A DNA stretch of 64,000 nucleotides from JAHEAO01 sp942492375 (lineage in GTDB: Bacteria; Pseudomonadota; Alphaproteobacteria; Rhodobacterales; Rhodobacteraceae): NCBI GenBank assembly GCA_942492375.1, contig CALOEL010000014.1, positions 620,001 to 684,000 of the forward strand, in the 5' to 3' direction. This document shows positions 47,576 to 55,958 of this stretch, one piece after another (the first letter of the stretch is position 1; each line of letters opens with the position of its first letter). Both the position numbers and the translations under genes were made by a program. The notes under the pieces were generated by a model. It had not been told where the DNA came from and searched no databases. It saw nothing but the letters and a program-made list of their open reading frames with translations.

Positions 47576-48784
47576 ATGTTCAGGATGGTTCTTGCGCTGA
47601 TGCTGCCGCTTTTGCTGCTGGCTGCGTTGCCGGCCGCCGCGCAGGCCGTTGATCCGCCTGAAAACGCGGTTGGCCAGTCTGAGAACACCCAGACGCTGGA
47701 GGATATTCTTCGGCGGCAGACCGGCGGCGATGGCGACCGGGTTCCACGCCAGACAGGATCGTCCGGGGATGCAGCCGCCGGGCTTGTCGGTGCGCTTGGC
47801 GCACTGGGCGGGGTTTCGGATGCGGAACTGTGGGAGGAGCTTCGCTTCGGCACGGCGAACGTGAAGGTTTCGGCCGGCGGTCCCCAGGCGAGGGTGGTGA
47901 TCCAGGATCGTGGCATGTGGTGGCTGCAGATCCGAGAGGGTCCCTTGGCCACCTATGGCGGCTGGCTGTTGCTGGGGACGATTGGGGTTCTGGCGCTGTT
48001 TTACCTGGTTCGCGGCCGCATCCGCATTGACGGCGGCTTCTCGGGTATCAAGATCCTGCGTTTCGCCGCGATCGAGCGTTTTGCGCACTGGCTGCTTGCC
48101 GGCTCCTTCATCCTTCTTGCGCTGACGGGACTTCTTACACTGTTCGGGCGGCACGGGCTGATCTCGCTGATCGGAAAGGACACCTATGCGGTGTTGGCGG
48201 CCTGGTCGAAATGGACGCACAACAATGTCAGTTGGGCCTTCATGATCGGGCTCGTGCTGGTCTTCGTCATGTGGGTCGTCCACAATCTGCCAAGCCGCCA
48301 CGACCTGATATGGTTCGCAAGGGGCGGCGGGATTATCGGCCATGGTCACCCGCCGGCCAAGAAGTTCAACGCGGGGCAAAAGCTGGTCTTCTGGGCGGTC
48401 ATCCTGCTGGGCGCTTCCGTCTCGGTCTCGGGTCTGTCGCTGCTTTTCCCCTTCGAACTGCCGATGTTCGCCAAAACCTTCGCGATCGCGAACGACCTCG
48501 GCATTCCGGGACTGCTCGGGTCAGAGCCCTATCCCACCAACCTGGCCCCGCACGAAGAGATGCAATATGCCCAGTTGTGGCACGCAATCGTCGGCTTCCT
48601 GATGATGGCGGTCATCATCGGCCATATCTATATCGGAACAATCGGCATGGAGGGCGCCTATGCCGCTATGGGCAATGGCGAGGTCGACCTGAATTGGGCC
48701 AAAGAGCATCACAGCCTTTGGGTCGAAGAGGTGCAGCAGACAGCGGCGAAGAAAGAACCCGGCCAGCCGACACCTGCGGAATAA
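47576..48784 (+). CDS. fdhC: Formate dehydrogenase gamma subunit, cytochrome b556
   Basis: 402-residue membrane subunit. A signal peptide (VLALMLPLLLLAALPAAAQA) is followed by a periplasmic domain of about 100 residues, one extra helix (GGWLLLGTIGVLALFYLV), and the four-helix cytochrome b core with haem-ligand histidines in IERFAHWLLAGSFILLAL, SWAFMIGL-VVHNLPSRHD and QLWHAIVGFLMMAVIIGHIY. It anchors the enzyme and passes electrons to the quinone pool. ATG 47576 was chosen since GAGAGG stands 8 nt before it; GTG 47567 is the in-frame alternative. Confidence 0.93.
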   Translation: MFRMVLALMLPLLLLAALPAAAQAVDPPENAVGQSENTQTLEDILRRQTGGDGDRVPRQTGSSGDAAAGLVGALGALGGVSDAELWEELRFGTANVKVSAGGPQARVVIQDRGMWWLQIREGPLATYGGWLLLGTIGVLALFYLVRGRIRIDGGFSGIKILRFAAIERFAHWLLAGSFILLALTGLLTLFGRHGLISLIGKDTYAVLAAWSKWTHNNVSWAFMIGLVLVFVMWVVHNLPSRHDLIWFARGGGIIGHGHPPAKKFNAGQKLVFWAVILLGASVSVSGLSLLFPFELPMFAKTFAIANDLGIPGLLGSEPYPTNLAPHEEMQYAQLWHAIVGFLMMAVIIGHIYIGTIGMEGAYAAMGNGEVDLNWAKEHHSLWVEEVQQTAAKKEPGQPTPAE

Positions 48785-48787
48785 CCG

Positions 48788-50092
48788 ATGTGGAGGCTTG
48801 GTCTCCTTCTTTGGGTCGGCTTCTGCGGTAGCGTCCTAGCCGATCAGTACCGCACTTTCGAGGGCCACGGCGGGCCGGTCATGGCGCTGGAGCTGTCGGA
48901 CGATGGGAAGCGGCTTCTCACTGGCAGTTTCGATTATTCCGTCGGTCTTTGGACCCTTGAGGACGGCGGGGTGCGCTGGCTGGAAGGTCATCGTGCCGCA
49001 GTGAACGCGGTCAGTTTCATCGGGCCGAACCGCGCGGCATCGGGCGGCGACGATTTCGAGGTGATCCTCTGGGACCTGGGGTCGCAGGTAATGCTCCGCC
49101 AGCTCGAAGGTCACCAGGGCAAGATAAGCGCCGTCGCGGCCACAGCTGATGGTATGAAACTTGCATCTGCGAGTTGGGACGGAAGCGTTCGGATCTGGGC
49201 TACGGAAACCGGCGAGGAACTAGCGGCGCTGGATCGCCACGAGGGGGCGGTCAATGACGTGATCTGGTCCGCCGATGGTCACAGGCTGTTCTCGGCCGGA
49301 CAGGACGGCACGATCATAGAATGGGACGCCGCGACATGGACCCCGCGTCGCACGCTGGTGCGCCACGGCTTCGGCGTCAATCGCATGGTGCTGGACGACG
49401 ACACAGGTTGGCTGGCCTATGGTGCGGTCGACGGCGGGACGCGCGTGCTGGCTCTGGCCAGCGGGGCAGAAATTGCCGACATGACGCTGGACCGCAGGCC
49501 GATCCTTGCACTCGATCGCAGCCCGGACGGCGGGTATCTGGCGGTCGGTGATGGCGAGGGCTACATCATGGTCGTTTCGACCAACGACTGGCAGATCATC
49601 CAGGATTTCCGCGCCACTGCGAATGGTCCGATCTGGGCGCTTGCCTTTACACCCGGTGGTGCTGGGCTTGTGGCCGCAGGCATTGTCGACGAGGTGGCGC
49701 TGTGGCCGCTCGATCAACTTGACGACGCAACGCCGCTTGCGGGGCGACAGCGCGCGTTTCAGACTGACCCGGCTACCGTGTCCAACGGTGAGCGTCAGTT
49801 CCTGCGAAAGTGTTCGGTCTGTCATACGCTTGACGCGACCGGCGAACGCCGCGCCGGACCGGCGCTGAAGGGGATTTTCGGCAGACGCGCAGGGGGATTG
49901 GAGGGGTATCGGTATTCGGACGCCATGCGCCGATCCGAGATCGTCTGGTCCGAAGAGACGATCAACAGGCTGTTCGAACTTGGCCCGGACCACTACACTC
50001 CGGGCAGCAAGATGCCGATGCAACGGATAACCTCGCCACGGGACCGCGCGGATCTGATCGCGTTCCTTAAGGCGGAAACAGGAGATGACTGA
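48788..50092 (+). CDS. WD40 beta-propeller fused to a c-type cytochrome domain
   Basis: 434 residues, starting 3 nt after fdhC. A signal peptide (WRLGLLLWVGFCGSVLA) is followed by about six to seven WD40 repeats (FEGHGGPVMALELSDDGKRL, LEGHRAAVNAVSF, LEGHQGKISAVAATADGMKL, DRHEGAVNDVIWSADGHRLF), ending near residue 310. The C-terminal 110 residues are a class I cytochrome c: CSVCH at 342-346, GPALKGIFGRRAG, and Met409 in GSKMP as probable sixth ligand. It resembles nitrite-reductase-linked cytochrome c layouts. Located in the fdh operon, it could be a periplasmic electron acceptor or docking protein (inference). Confidence 0.88.
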   Translation: MWRLGLLLWVGFCGSVLADQYRTFEGHGGPVMALELSDDGKRLLTGSFDYSVGLWTLEDGGVRWLEGHRAAVNAVSFIGPNRAASGGDDFEVILWDLGSQVMLRQLEGHQGKISAVAATADGMKLASASWDGSVRIWATETGEELAALDRHEGAVNDVIWSADGHRLFSAGQDGTIIEWDAATWTPRRTLVRHGFGVNRMVLDDDTGWLAYGAVDGGTRVLALASGAEIADMTLDRRPILALDRSPDGGYLAVGDGEGYIMVVSTNDWQIIQDFRATANGPIWALAFTPGGAGLVAAGIVDEVALWPLDQLDDATPLAGRQRAFQTDPATVSNGERQFLRKCSVCHTLDATGERRAGPALKGIFGRRAGGLEGYRYSDAMRRSEIVWSEETINRLFELGPDHYTPGSKMPMQRITSPRDRADLIAFLKAETGDD

Positions 50093-50217
50093 TGCGAACC
50101 ATGTTGCTGGCCTTTCTGGCGATCGTCGTCATCGCGCTCGTGTCCGGCTATGGCCTTCAGGAGGCCGGTTTTTCATCGCAGGAGCGGTACTCGAGCGGCA
50201 ATGTCCGGCTGAACTAG
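50092..50217 (+). CDS. 41-residue single-pass membrane peptide
   Basis: ATG 50092 overlaps the stop of the WD40-cytochrome gene (TGATG), and the frame ends at TAG 50215. The product has one N-terminal helix (MLLAFLAIVVIALVSGYGL) and a short polar tail (QEAGFSSQERYSSGNVRL). Tight coupling and a clear hydrophobic segment support a real small gene, probably a subunit or assembly factor of the formate dehydrogenase complex; no family is recognised. GGAGAT lies 8 nt before the start. Confidence 0.6.
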   Translation: MRTMLLAFLAIVVIALVSGYGLQEAGFSSQERYSSGNVRLN

Positions 50218-50281
50218 CACAGGGGCATCCTGCCGCCAGCCCAAGTTAGGGAGTTCCCATTCTTCCGGAAATCCGCTACTA

Positions 50282-50297
50282 TTGAATGAGCATTCAA
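50282..50297. promoter_or_regulatory. Candidate TetR operator O1 upstream of Rieske oxygenase
   Basis: TTGAATG-AG-CATTCAA, a 7+7 perfect inverted repeat 29 nt before the Rieske oxygenase start. Related 16-mers occur at 53011 and 58631 in the same island. The TetR gene at 57063-57755 is the natural candidate binder. Confidence 0.6.
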
Positions 50298-50325
50298 CAA
50301 GCAGGCCGGAAATTCGGGCAAGACC

Positions 50326-51531
50326 ATGAACAAGCCTCTGTCGAACCGAGATACCAGTATCCCCGACAACTGGGACCGCCGGGGGTTGCCCGGCTGGTCC
50401 TATCATAGCGAAGCGATGCTCGAGCTCGAGCGCGACAACCTGTTCCGCAATCACTGGCAGATCGTCTGCCATATCTCGGACATTCCGGACATCGGCGACT
50501 ACATCACCTTCGATCTTTGCGGCGAACGCGCGTTGGTCGTGCGCGGTCAGGATGGCCAGGTCCGGGGCTTCCACAATATTTGCCGGCATCGCGGTTCTCG
50601 CGTCGTCGCGGATGAGCGGGGCACCTGCAAGGGCGCCCTGGTCTGCCCCTTCCATGGCTGGGTCTACAATCTAGATGGCACCCTGCGCGGCGCAGCGCAG
50701 CCGACGACGTTTCCCGATCTGGACAAACACGAATTCGGGCTGAAGCCAGTCGATCTGGAAATCTGGAATGGTCTGGTGTTCATCCGGTTCTTCGACGGGC
50801 CGCAGCCAGCGGTTGCGGATCTGATGCGCCCGTTCGCCGACGAAATCGCGACCTATCGCGCGGAAGAGATGGTCCCCGAACCAGAAGGCATCTGGACGCA
50901 GGTCAGCGAGGTCAACTGGAAATCCGTCCGCGACGTCGACAACGAGGGCTATCACGTGGCTCTGGCCCATCCGGCATTGCAGGAACTCTATGGCCGAACC
51001 TACAGGGACGAACCCTTCGTCGATGGCGTCAGCCGCTCGATCGCCTGGTTCAAGCCAGATACGGGCCGCCGGTGGAGCGTGCGCAACTACACGCATTTTT
51101 CCCAGCCGCGCGACTGGTTCCCGGAGGCGCTGGGTCGGGCCTGGGTTTATTTTGGGTTCTTTCCGAATGCGGTCATCTGGGCGACGCCCGAAACCTTCCA
51201 GTTCTATCAGGAATTCCCATTGACCCCGACAACGACCCAGCTTCGCGCCGGGGTCTACCATTACAAGGACGAGAACCGGCGTCAGCGTGCGGCCCGCTAC
51301 CTCGGCAGCCGCATCGACCGCGAGACGCTGGAAGAGGATGTGCAGCTTACGATCTGGTCGAACGAGTCGATGCAATCCAAGGCGTTCGAGGGGTTTTTGC
51401 TTTCGGATCTGGAATACACCGTTCGCACCCACCACGATCACCTTCGCGACCTGTTGCCGGTCTACGGGCTCGAGGAGTTCCCGGGTGAAGAGGAAGTCGC
51501 CAAGGCGAACGAATTTCTTACAAGCCGATAA
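50326..51531 (+). CDS. Rieske non-heme iron oxygenase, alpha subunit
   Basis: 401-residue ring-hydroxylating-type oxygenase. The Rieske [2Fe-2S] ligands are Cys86, His88, Cys107 and His110 (NICRHRGS and CPFHGW). The mononuclear iron site is in DVDNEGYHVALAHP, with His210 and His215. Related single-component alpha subunits N-demethylate or hydroxylate small quaternary ammonium compounds (glycine betaine, carnitine, stachydrine) as well as aromatics. No reductase gene is recognisable in the window. It stands alone behind operator O1 and is convergent with the aminotransferase gene, 12 nt apart. The substrate is unknown. Confidence 0.88.
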   Translation: MNKPLSNRDTSIPDNWDRRGLPGWSYHSEAMLELERDNLFRNHWQIVCHISDIPDIGDYITFDLCGERALVVRGQDGQVRGFHNICRHRGSRVVADERGTCKGALVCPFHGWVYNLDGTLRGAAQPTTFPDLDKHEFGLKPVDLEIWNGLVFIRFFDGPQPAVADLMRPFADEIATYRAEEMVPEPEGIWTQVSEVNWKSVRDVDNEGYHVALAHPALQELYGRTYRDEPFVDGVSRSIAWFKPDTGRRWSVRNYTHFSQPRDWFPEALGRAWVYFGFFPNAVIWATPETFQFYQEFPLTPTTTQLRAGVYHYKDENRRQRAARYLGSRIDRETLEEDVQLTIWSNESMQSKAFEGFLLSDLEYTVRTHHDHLRDLLPVYGLEEFPGEEEVAKANEFLTSR

Positions 51532-51543
51532 GCAGCGGAGAGG

Positions 51544-52935
51544 TCAGGCCGCCCAGATACCCTCTTCCCGAAGGTCGGCCATTGTCAGTTCGATCCCCTT
51601 GCGCAGGATCCGGACCATGTCGTCGATCTGCTCTGTCGTGATGATCAGCGGCGGTGACATCACGCACATATGGTTGATCGGGCGAACCAGCAGCCCCAGC
51701 TTCTGACAATGCTTGTCGATCCTTGGGCCGATCTCGGCCGCCAGTCTCTTGTCGTCGGCGTCCTTTTCTTCGGTCACGCATTCGATGCAGGCCATCAGCC
51801 CCATGCCCCGGACTTCGCGGACCAGCGGCAGGTCGGTCAGCGTGGCAAGCTGGTCCTGGAAGTATCCCGAAACTTCCCGTGAATGGTCCAGAATGCCGCC
51901 TTCCAGCAATTCCAGGTTTCTGATCGCAACGGCACAGCCGATCGGATGGCTGGAATAGGTCAGACCATGAGCGAACATCGCTTCAGGATGGTCGGAGTTC
52001 CGCAGATCCTCCATCAACCGGGCGGAAATGATCATGCCGCCAAGTGGAAAATACCCCGAGGTTACGCCCTTGGCGAAGGTGATGATATCCGGCATCGCTC
52101 CGAATCCATCTTCTGACGCGAAGAGGTGGCCGAGGCGCCCGAAGGCGGTCACGACCTCGTCGGATATGAACAGGATGCCATTGGCACGGCAAATTTCCGA
52201 GATCCGGCGGAAATACCCGTCCGGCGGCACGATGACGCCGCCCGATGCCATGATCGGCTCTCCGACGAAGGCAGCGATGCGGTCGGATCCGTGCCTGGCG
52301 ATCGCGTCTTCGAATTCGGCGACAAGTTCGTCCGCAAAGGCCTCTACCGATTGTCCCTCCGGACGGTGCAGCGGGCATGGCTTGGACAGCCGGATGATCT
52401 GGTCGTCGGCGAAATCCATCCATTTGCGTGCGGCGGCATTGCCATTGAGCGATGCCGACAGGAAGGTGCTGCCGTGATAAGCGCCATCGCGCGTGACCAG
52501 CATCTTCTTCTCTTTCAGCCCCATCGCGTTGTTGTAGAAAAATACGAAGCGCAGTGCGCTTTCCATCGCCGTCGACCCGCCGGTGGTGAAAAAGACATGC
52601 TCCAGATCGCCGGGCGCGCGTTCTGCCAACATGCGGGCGAATGTCGTCGCCGGGTCATTGGATGTATACCAAGGAGAGTTATAGGACAGTTCCAGCGCCT
52701 GATCGTGCATTACCTTGACCAGCGCATGGTTGCGATGACCGACATTCGTGCACCACATCCCGGCGGGGCCGTCGATCAGGCGGTTTCCGTCGGCGTCCCA
52801 GACATAAATGCCGTCGCCGGAGCCAATCACCTCCTTGACCTCGTTGCCGATCGAACCCGCCATCGGCCACGGCTGCACCAGATTGGCCGGTTCGTTGCGG
52901 AGTTCGTCGGCAGAAATTGCCCGATCCTTGGTCAT
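51544..52935 (-). CDS. Class III aminotransferase (omega-amino acid/diamine type)
   Basis: 463-residue PLP enzyme. TTGGSTAMESALRFVFF (PLP phosphate loop), AYHGSTFLSAS, LFISDEVVTAFGRLG (PLP Asp) and TFAKGVTSGYFPLGGM (Schiff-base Lys) are all present. It belongs to the beta-alanine:pyruvate / putrescine:pyruvate branch of class III. It is only distantly like the aminotransferase at 7754. Divergent from the ABC transporter; candidate operator O2 lies between. It presumably transaminates a terminal amine of the imported compound or of a breakdown product. Confidence 0.9.
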   Translation of the reverse strand: MTKDRAISADELRNEPANLVQPWPMAGSIGNEVKEVIGSGDGIYVWDADGNRLIDGPAGMWCTNVGHRNHALVKVMHDQALELSYNSPWYTSNDPATTFARMLAERAPGDLEHVFFTTGGSTAMESALRFVFFYNNAMGLKEKKMLVTRDGAYHGSTFLSASLNGNAAARKWMDFADDQIIRLSKPCPLHRPEGQSVEAFADELVAEFEDAIARHGSDRIAAFVGEPIMASGGVIVPPDGYFRRISEICRANGILFISDEVVTAFGRLGHLFASEDGFGAMPDIITFAKGVTSGYFPLGGMIISARLMEDLRNSDHPEAMFAHGLTYSSHPIGCAVAIRNLELLEGGILDHSREVSGYFQDQLATLTDLPLVREVRGMGLMACIECVTEEKDADDKRLAAEIGPRIDKHCQKLGLLVRPINHMCVMSPPLIITTEQIDDMVRILRKGIELTMADLREEGIWAA

Positions 52936-53010
52936 GATCAGTCCTTCGCATTGATCGCCCGACCAGCCATCAGCGATGCAGTTCAGTGCGAGAATGGGGT
53001 CACTTATTGG

Positions 53011-53026
53011 CTGTCCGTTCAGTCAA
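53011..53026. promoter_or_regulatory. Candidate TetR operator O2 between aminotransferase and ABC genes
   Basis: CTGTCCGTTCAGTCAA matches operator O3 (58631) at 13 of 16 positions and lies in the 198-nt divergent region that must hold both promoters. It is less symmetric than O1. Confidence 0.45.
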
Positions 53027-53133
53027 CAATGCCATCAATAAGAGTTGCTTTCAATCCGGCATCGTCCAGTATCCAAGGGGTAAGGTCGGGCGACTCGTGA
53101 TTTGCCGGGCGGCGTTCAGGGTGGGGGAAAAGC

Positions 53134-54033
53134 GTGCAGATCGCGGGAAAGGCGCCGCGCGAAAGCTGGGCAGCACTTGCGAACAACGAGGCTACGAAGG
53201 GCTGGCTCGTGATCTCGGCCCCGTTCGTCTATGCGCTGTTACTGTTGCTTGGTCCGATCATCGTTATCCTGGCCAACAGTTTCTGGACCCAGGACTATCT
53301 GACGATCGACCGGACCTTCACGCTGAACAACTATCGCGCCGCCTTGGGAGAGCCGATCTACCGCGACTTGTTGTTCCGATCGCTCAAAGTGTCGCTGATC
53401 GTCAGCGTTGTGACGGTCGTATTAGCCTACCCGGTGGCCTATTTCATTTCCTTTTATGGAGGGCGCTCAAAAGGACTTTGGATATTCATCATCACTGTCC
53501 CGTTCTGGAGCGGATATCTTCTGCGGATCCTGTCATGGAAGGTCATCCTCGGATACAAGGGCGTGCTGAACACGGCGCTTATCAGCCTTGGTATCACCGA
53601 TGAGCCGCTCGACACGCTTCTCTACAACCTCAATGCGGTCATCATTACGCTGGCGCATAGCTGGGCAGCCTTCGCGATCCTGCCAATCTATGTTTCGCTG
53701 GAAAAGCTCGACCGGACCCTGCTGGAGGCCGCCGCCGATCTGGGACAGGGGCCGATCCGGCGGTTCCTTCGGGTGACCCTGCCGCTGACCATGCCCGGTG
53801 TCATCGCCGCGCTACTGATCGTGATGATCCCGACGGTCGGCGACTACGTCACCCCGAAACTCGTGGGCGGGAAGGACGGAGTGATGATCGCGAATGCGAT
53901 CCAGGTTCAGTTCGGCAAGGCGTCGAATTGGCCTTTGGGTGCCGCCCTGGCGGTGACGACCATGGTCATCGTGTCGATCACGGCAGCGGTCATGGTCTTC
54001 CTGCTTCACCTGATGCGAAAGCTGATGCGATGA
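53134..54033 (+). CDS. Polyamine-type ABC transporter permease (PotB-like)
   Basis: 299-residue permease. GTG 53134 is preceded by GGGGGA; this is the only suitable start. The EAA loop (LEAAADLGQGPIRRFLRVTL) and GDYVTPKLVGGKDGVMIANA are hallmarks of PotB/PotH-type permeases. With the next two genes and the binding protein at 55959 it makes an importer for polyamines or other small cationic compounds. Stop overlaps the next start. Confidence 0.9.
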   Translation: MQIAGKAPRESWAALANNEATKGWLVISAPFVYALLLLLGPIIVILANSFWTQDYLTIDRTFTLNNYRAALGEPIYRDLLFRSLKVSLIVSVVTVVLAYPVAYFISFYGGRSKGLWIFIITVPFWSGYLLRILSWKVILGYKGVLNTALISLGITDEPLDTLLYNLNAVIITLAHSWAAFAILPIYVSLEKLDRTLLEAAADLGQGPIRRFLRVTLPLTMPGVIAALLIVMIPTVGDYVTPKLVGGKDGVMIANAIQVQFGKASNWPLGAALAVTTMVIVSITAAVMVFLLHLMRKLMR

Positions 54034-54830
54034 GGGGTCGCTCCGCCAGCCGGGTCCTTTGGATCTACGTGATCCTCTATGTCGCGATCCTGTATTTTCC
54101 GGTGGCGTTGCTGCCCGTCTTTTCGTTCAACGATTCCGCCACGCCGAAGTTTCCGCTGACCGGCTTCACGCTGAAATGGTACGAAAGTCTTGCGGGAAAC
54201 GAGACGATGCTGCGGGCCGCGCGAAACAGCCTGATCGTCGGCGTGGCGGCATCGCTTGGCAGCACCGTGCTTGGCATCTGCGCCGCCCGGGCGATCACCC
54301 GTTATCGGTTCCGCGGAAAATCAGCGGCCAGCGGTCTGATCATGGCGCCGCTGTTCCTGCCCGAGATCATCATCGCCATCTCGCTGCTGGTCGTTCTGCT
54401 GGGGATGGGGCTGGACCTGTCGCTGACCACGGTGATCCTTGGCCATCTGCTGATCTGCCTGCCCTATTCCATCACGGTGCTCGTGTCGGGCTTCGAAGGC
54501 TTCGACCCGAACCTCGAAGAAGCGGCGCGCGATCTGGGTGCCCGTCCGTTCCGCATCCTAAGGTTGGTCACGCTGCCGATCCTCGCCCCGGCGATCCTGT
54601 CCAGCCTGCTGGTTTCATTTACGATCTCGCTGGACGAATTCATTCTGGCGTTCTTCCTGAGTGGGACCGAGCCAACGCTGCCCGTCTACATCTGGGGACA
54701 GCTTCGGTTCGCGGCCAAGCTTCCGAATGTGCTGGCGCTCGGGTCGATCCTGATTGCCGCGTCGCTCGTGTTGTTGACGCTGGCAGAGTTTGCGCGACGC
54801 CGGGCCGAGCAGCGGCTGAGGGGCGGGTGA
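54030..54830 (+). CDS. Polyamine-type ABC transporter permease (PotC-like)
   Basis: 266-residue permease, ATG 54030 overlapping the previous stop by 4 nt. FNDSATPKFPLTGFTLKWYE after the first helix and the EAA loop (LEEAARDLGARPFRILRLVT) followed by SFTISLDEFILAFFLSG are typical of PotC/PotI. It forms a heterodimer with the PotB-like protein. Confidence 0.9.
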   Translation: MRGRSASRVLWIYVILYVAILYFPVALLPVFSFNDSATPKFPLTGFTLKWYESLAGNETMLRAARNSLIVGVAASLGSTVLGICAARAITRYRFRGKSAASGLIMAPLFLPEIIIAISLLVVLLGMGLDLSLTTVILGHLLICLPYSITVLVSGFEGFDPNLEEAARDLGARPFRILRLVTLPILAPAILSSLLVSFTISLDEFILAFFLSGTEPTLPVYIWGQLRFAAKLPNVLALGSILIAASLVLLTLAEFARRRAEQRLRGG

Positions 54831-54831
54831 C

Positions 54832-55926
54832 ATGATGCGAGATCAAGCCAGCATGATCCGCATTTCGGATCTCGGTCGCAGCTACGGCAGGTTCGTCGCC
54901 CTGGAGGGCGTCAACCTGGACATCAAGGCCGGCGAATTCTTTTCGCTGCTGGGGCCCTCCGGCTGTGGCAAGACCACGCTTCTCAGGCTTATCGGCGGGT
55001 TCGACGAACCCACCACGGGCACCGTTTCTATCGACGGCAACCCGATGGCCTGGGTGCCGGCCAACCGGCGTCCCACGAACATGGTGTTCCAGTCCTATGC
55101 GATTTTCCCGCATTTGAACGTCGCCGATAACGTTGCCTTTGGCCTGAACATCCTGAACCTGACCAAGACCGAGAAGAAGGCGCGCGTCGAAGAGGCGCTG
55201 CAGCGGGTGCGGCTGGAGGGACTGGGGTCGCGCATGGGAAGTCAGCTATCGGGCGGGCAACGACAACGGGTGGCGCTGGCTCGCGCGCTGGTGATGAAGC
55301 CCAAGGTGTTGCTGCTCGACGAACCGCTCTCCGCCCTAGACAAGAAATTGCGCGAAGAGATGCAGGTGGAGCTGCGCCAGCTTCAGCAGGATATCGGTAT
55401 CACTTTCGTGCTGGTGACGCATGACCAGTACGAAGCGCTGGCCATGTCCGACCGGATCGCGGTGATGTTCGAAGGCCGTATTGCGCAGATCGCCAGTCCA
55501 CAAGAGATCTACCAGAACCCGGCCAGCCGCAAGGTCGCGGACTTCCTTGGCGGCATGAACTTTCTGGACGTGCGGGACATGAGGATGATCGGCGAGGATA
55601 TCGTGGCCGAAGTCCCGGGTTTCGGAACAATTCGCACCCTGCGCAAAGAGGGTCTGCTGATCGAACCTTCCACAACCAGCATCGGCGTCCGTCCCGAACG
55701 CCTGCGCATCCAATGGAAGGACGAGGCCGCCAAGAACGAAGTTTCGGGCAAGGTTCTCAGCCGTCACTACTTTGGCGAGGTGACCAATCTTCTGATCCGC
55801 ATCGAGGGGCAATCCCGGCCTGTCTCGGTCGTCGAGACCAATGATTTCGGCGCCGACGAGATTCCGGTCGGCTCGACCCTGCGCATCGCTTATGACGAAG
55901 ACGCTTTCGTGGTGATGGGCGAATAG
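54832..55926 (+). CDS. Polyamine-type ABC transporter ATP-binding protein (PotA-like)
   Basis: 364-residue ATPase: Walker A GPSGCGKTTLLRLIGG, signature LSGGQRQRVALARAL, Walker B VLLLDEPLSALD, switch VTHDQYEALAMSD. A TOBE domain (SIGVRPERLRIQWKDEAAKN) forms the C-terminal part, as in PotA/PotG. The gene is convergent with its binding-protein gene, 32 nt apart. Confidence 0.92.
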   Translation: MMRDQASMIRISDLGRSYGRFVALEGVNLDIKAGEFFSLLGPSGCGKTTLLRLIGGFDEPTTGTVSIDGNPMAWVPANRRPTNMVFQSYAIFPHLNVADNVAFGLNILNLTKTEKKARVEEALQRVRLEGLGSRMGSQLSGGQRQRVALARALVMKPKVLLLDEPLSALDKKLREEMQVELRQLQQDIGITFVLVTHDQYEALAMSDRIAVMFEGRIAQIASPQEIYQNPASRKVADFLGGMNFLDVRDMRMIGEDIVAEVPGFGTIRTLRKEGLLIEPSTTSIGVRPERLRIQWKDEAAKNEVSGKVLSRHYFGEVTNLLIRIEGQSRPVSVVETNDFGADEIPVGSTLRIAYDEDAFVVMGE

Positions 55927-55949
55927 GGCGCCGGCGAAGACCGACGCCC
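55926..55949. terminator. Bidirectional terminator between convergent potA- and potD-like genes
   Basis: GGGCG-C-CGG, loop CGAAGA, CCG-A-CGCCC: an 8-pair stem with one mismatch filling the 32-nt gap between the two convergent genes. No long U tract. Confidence 0.5.
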
Positions 55950-55958
55950 CAGCCTCCG

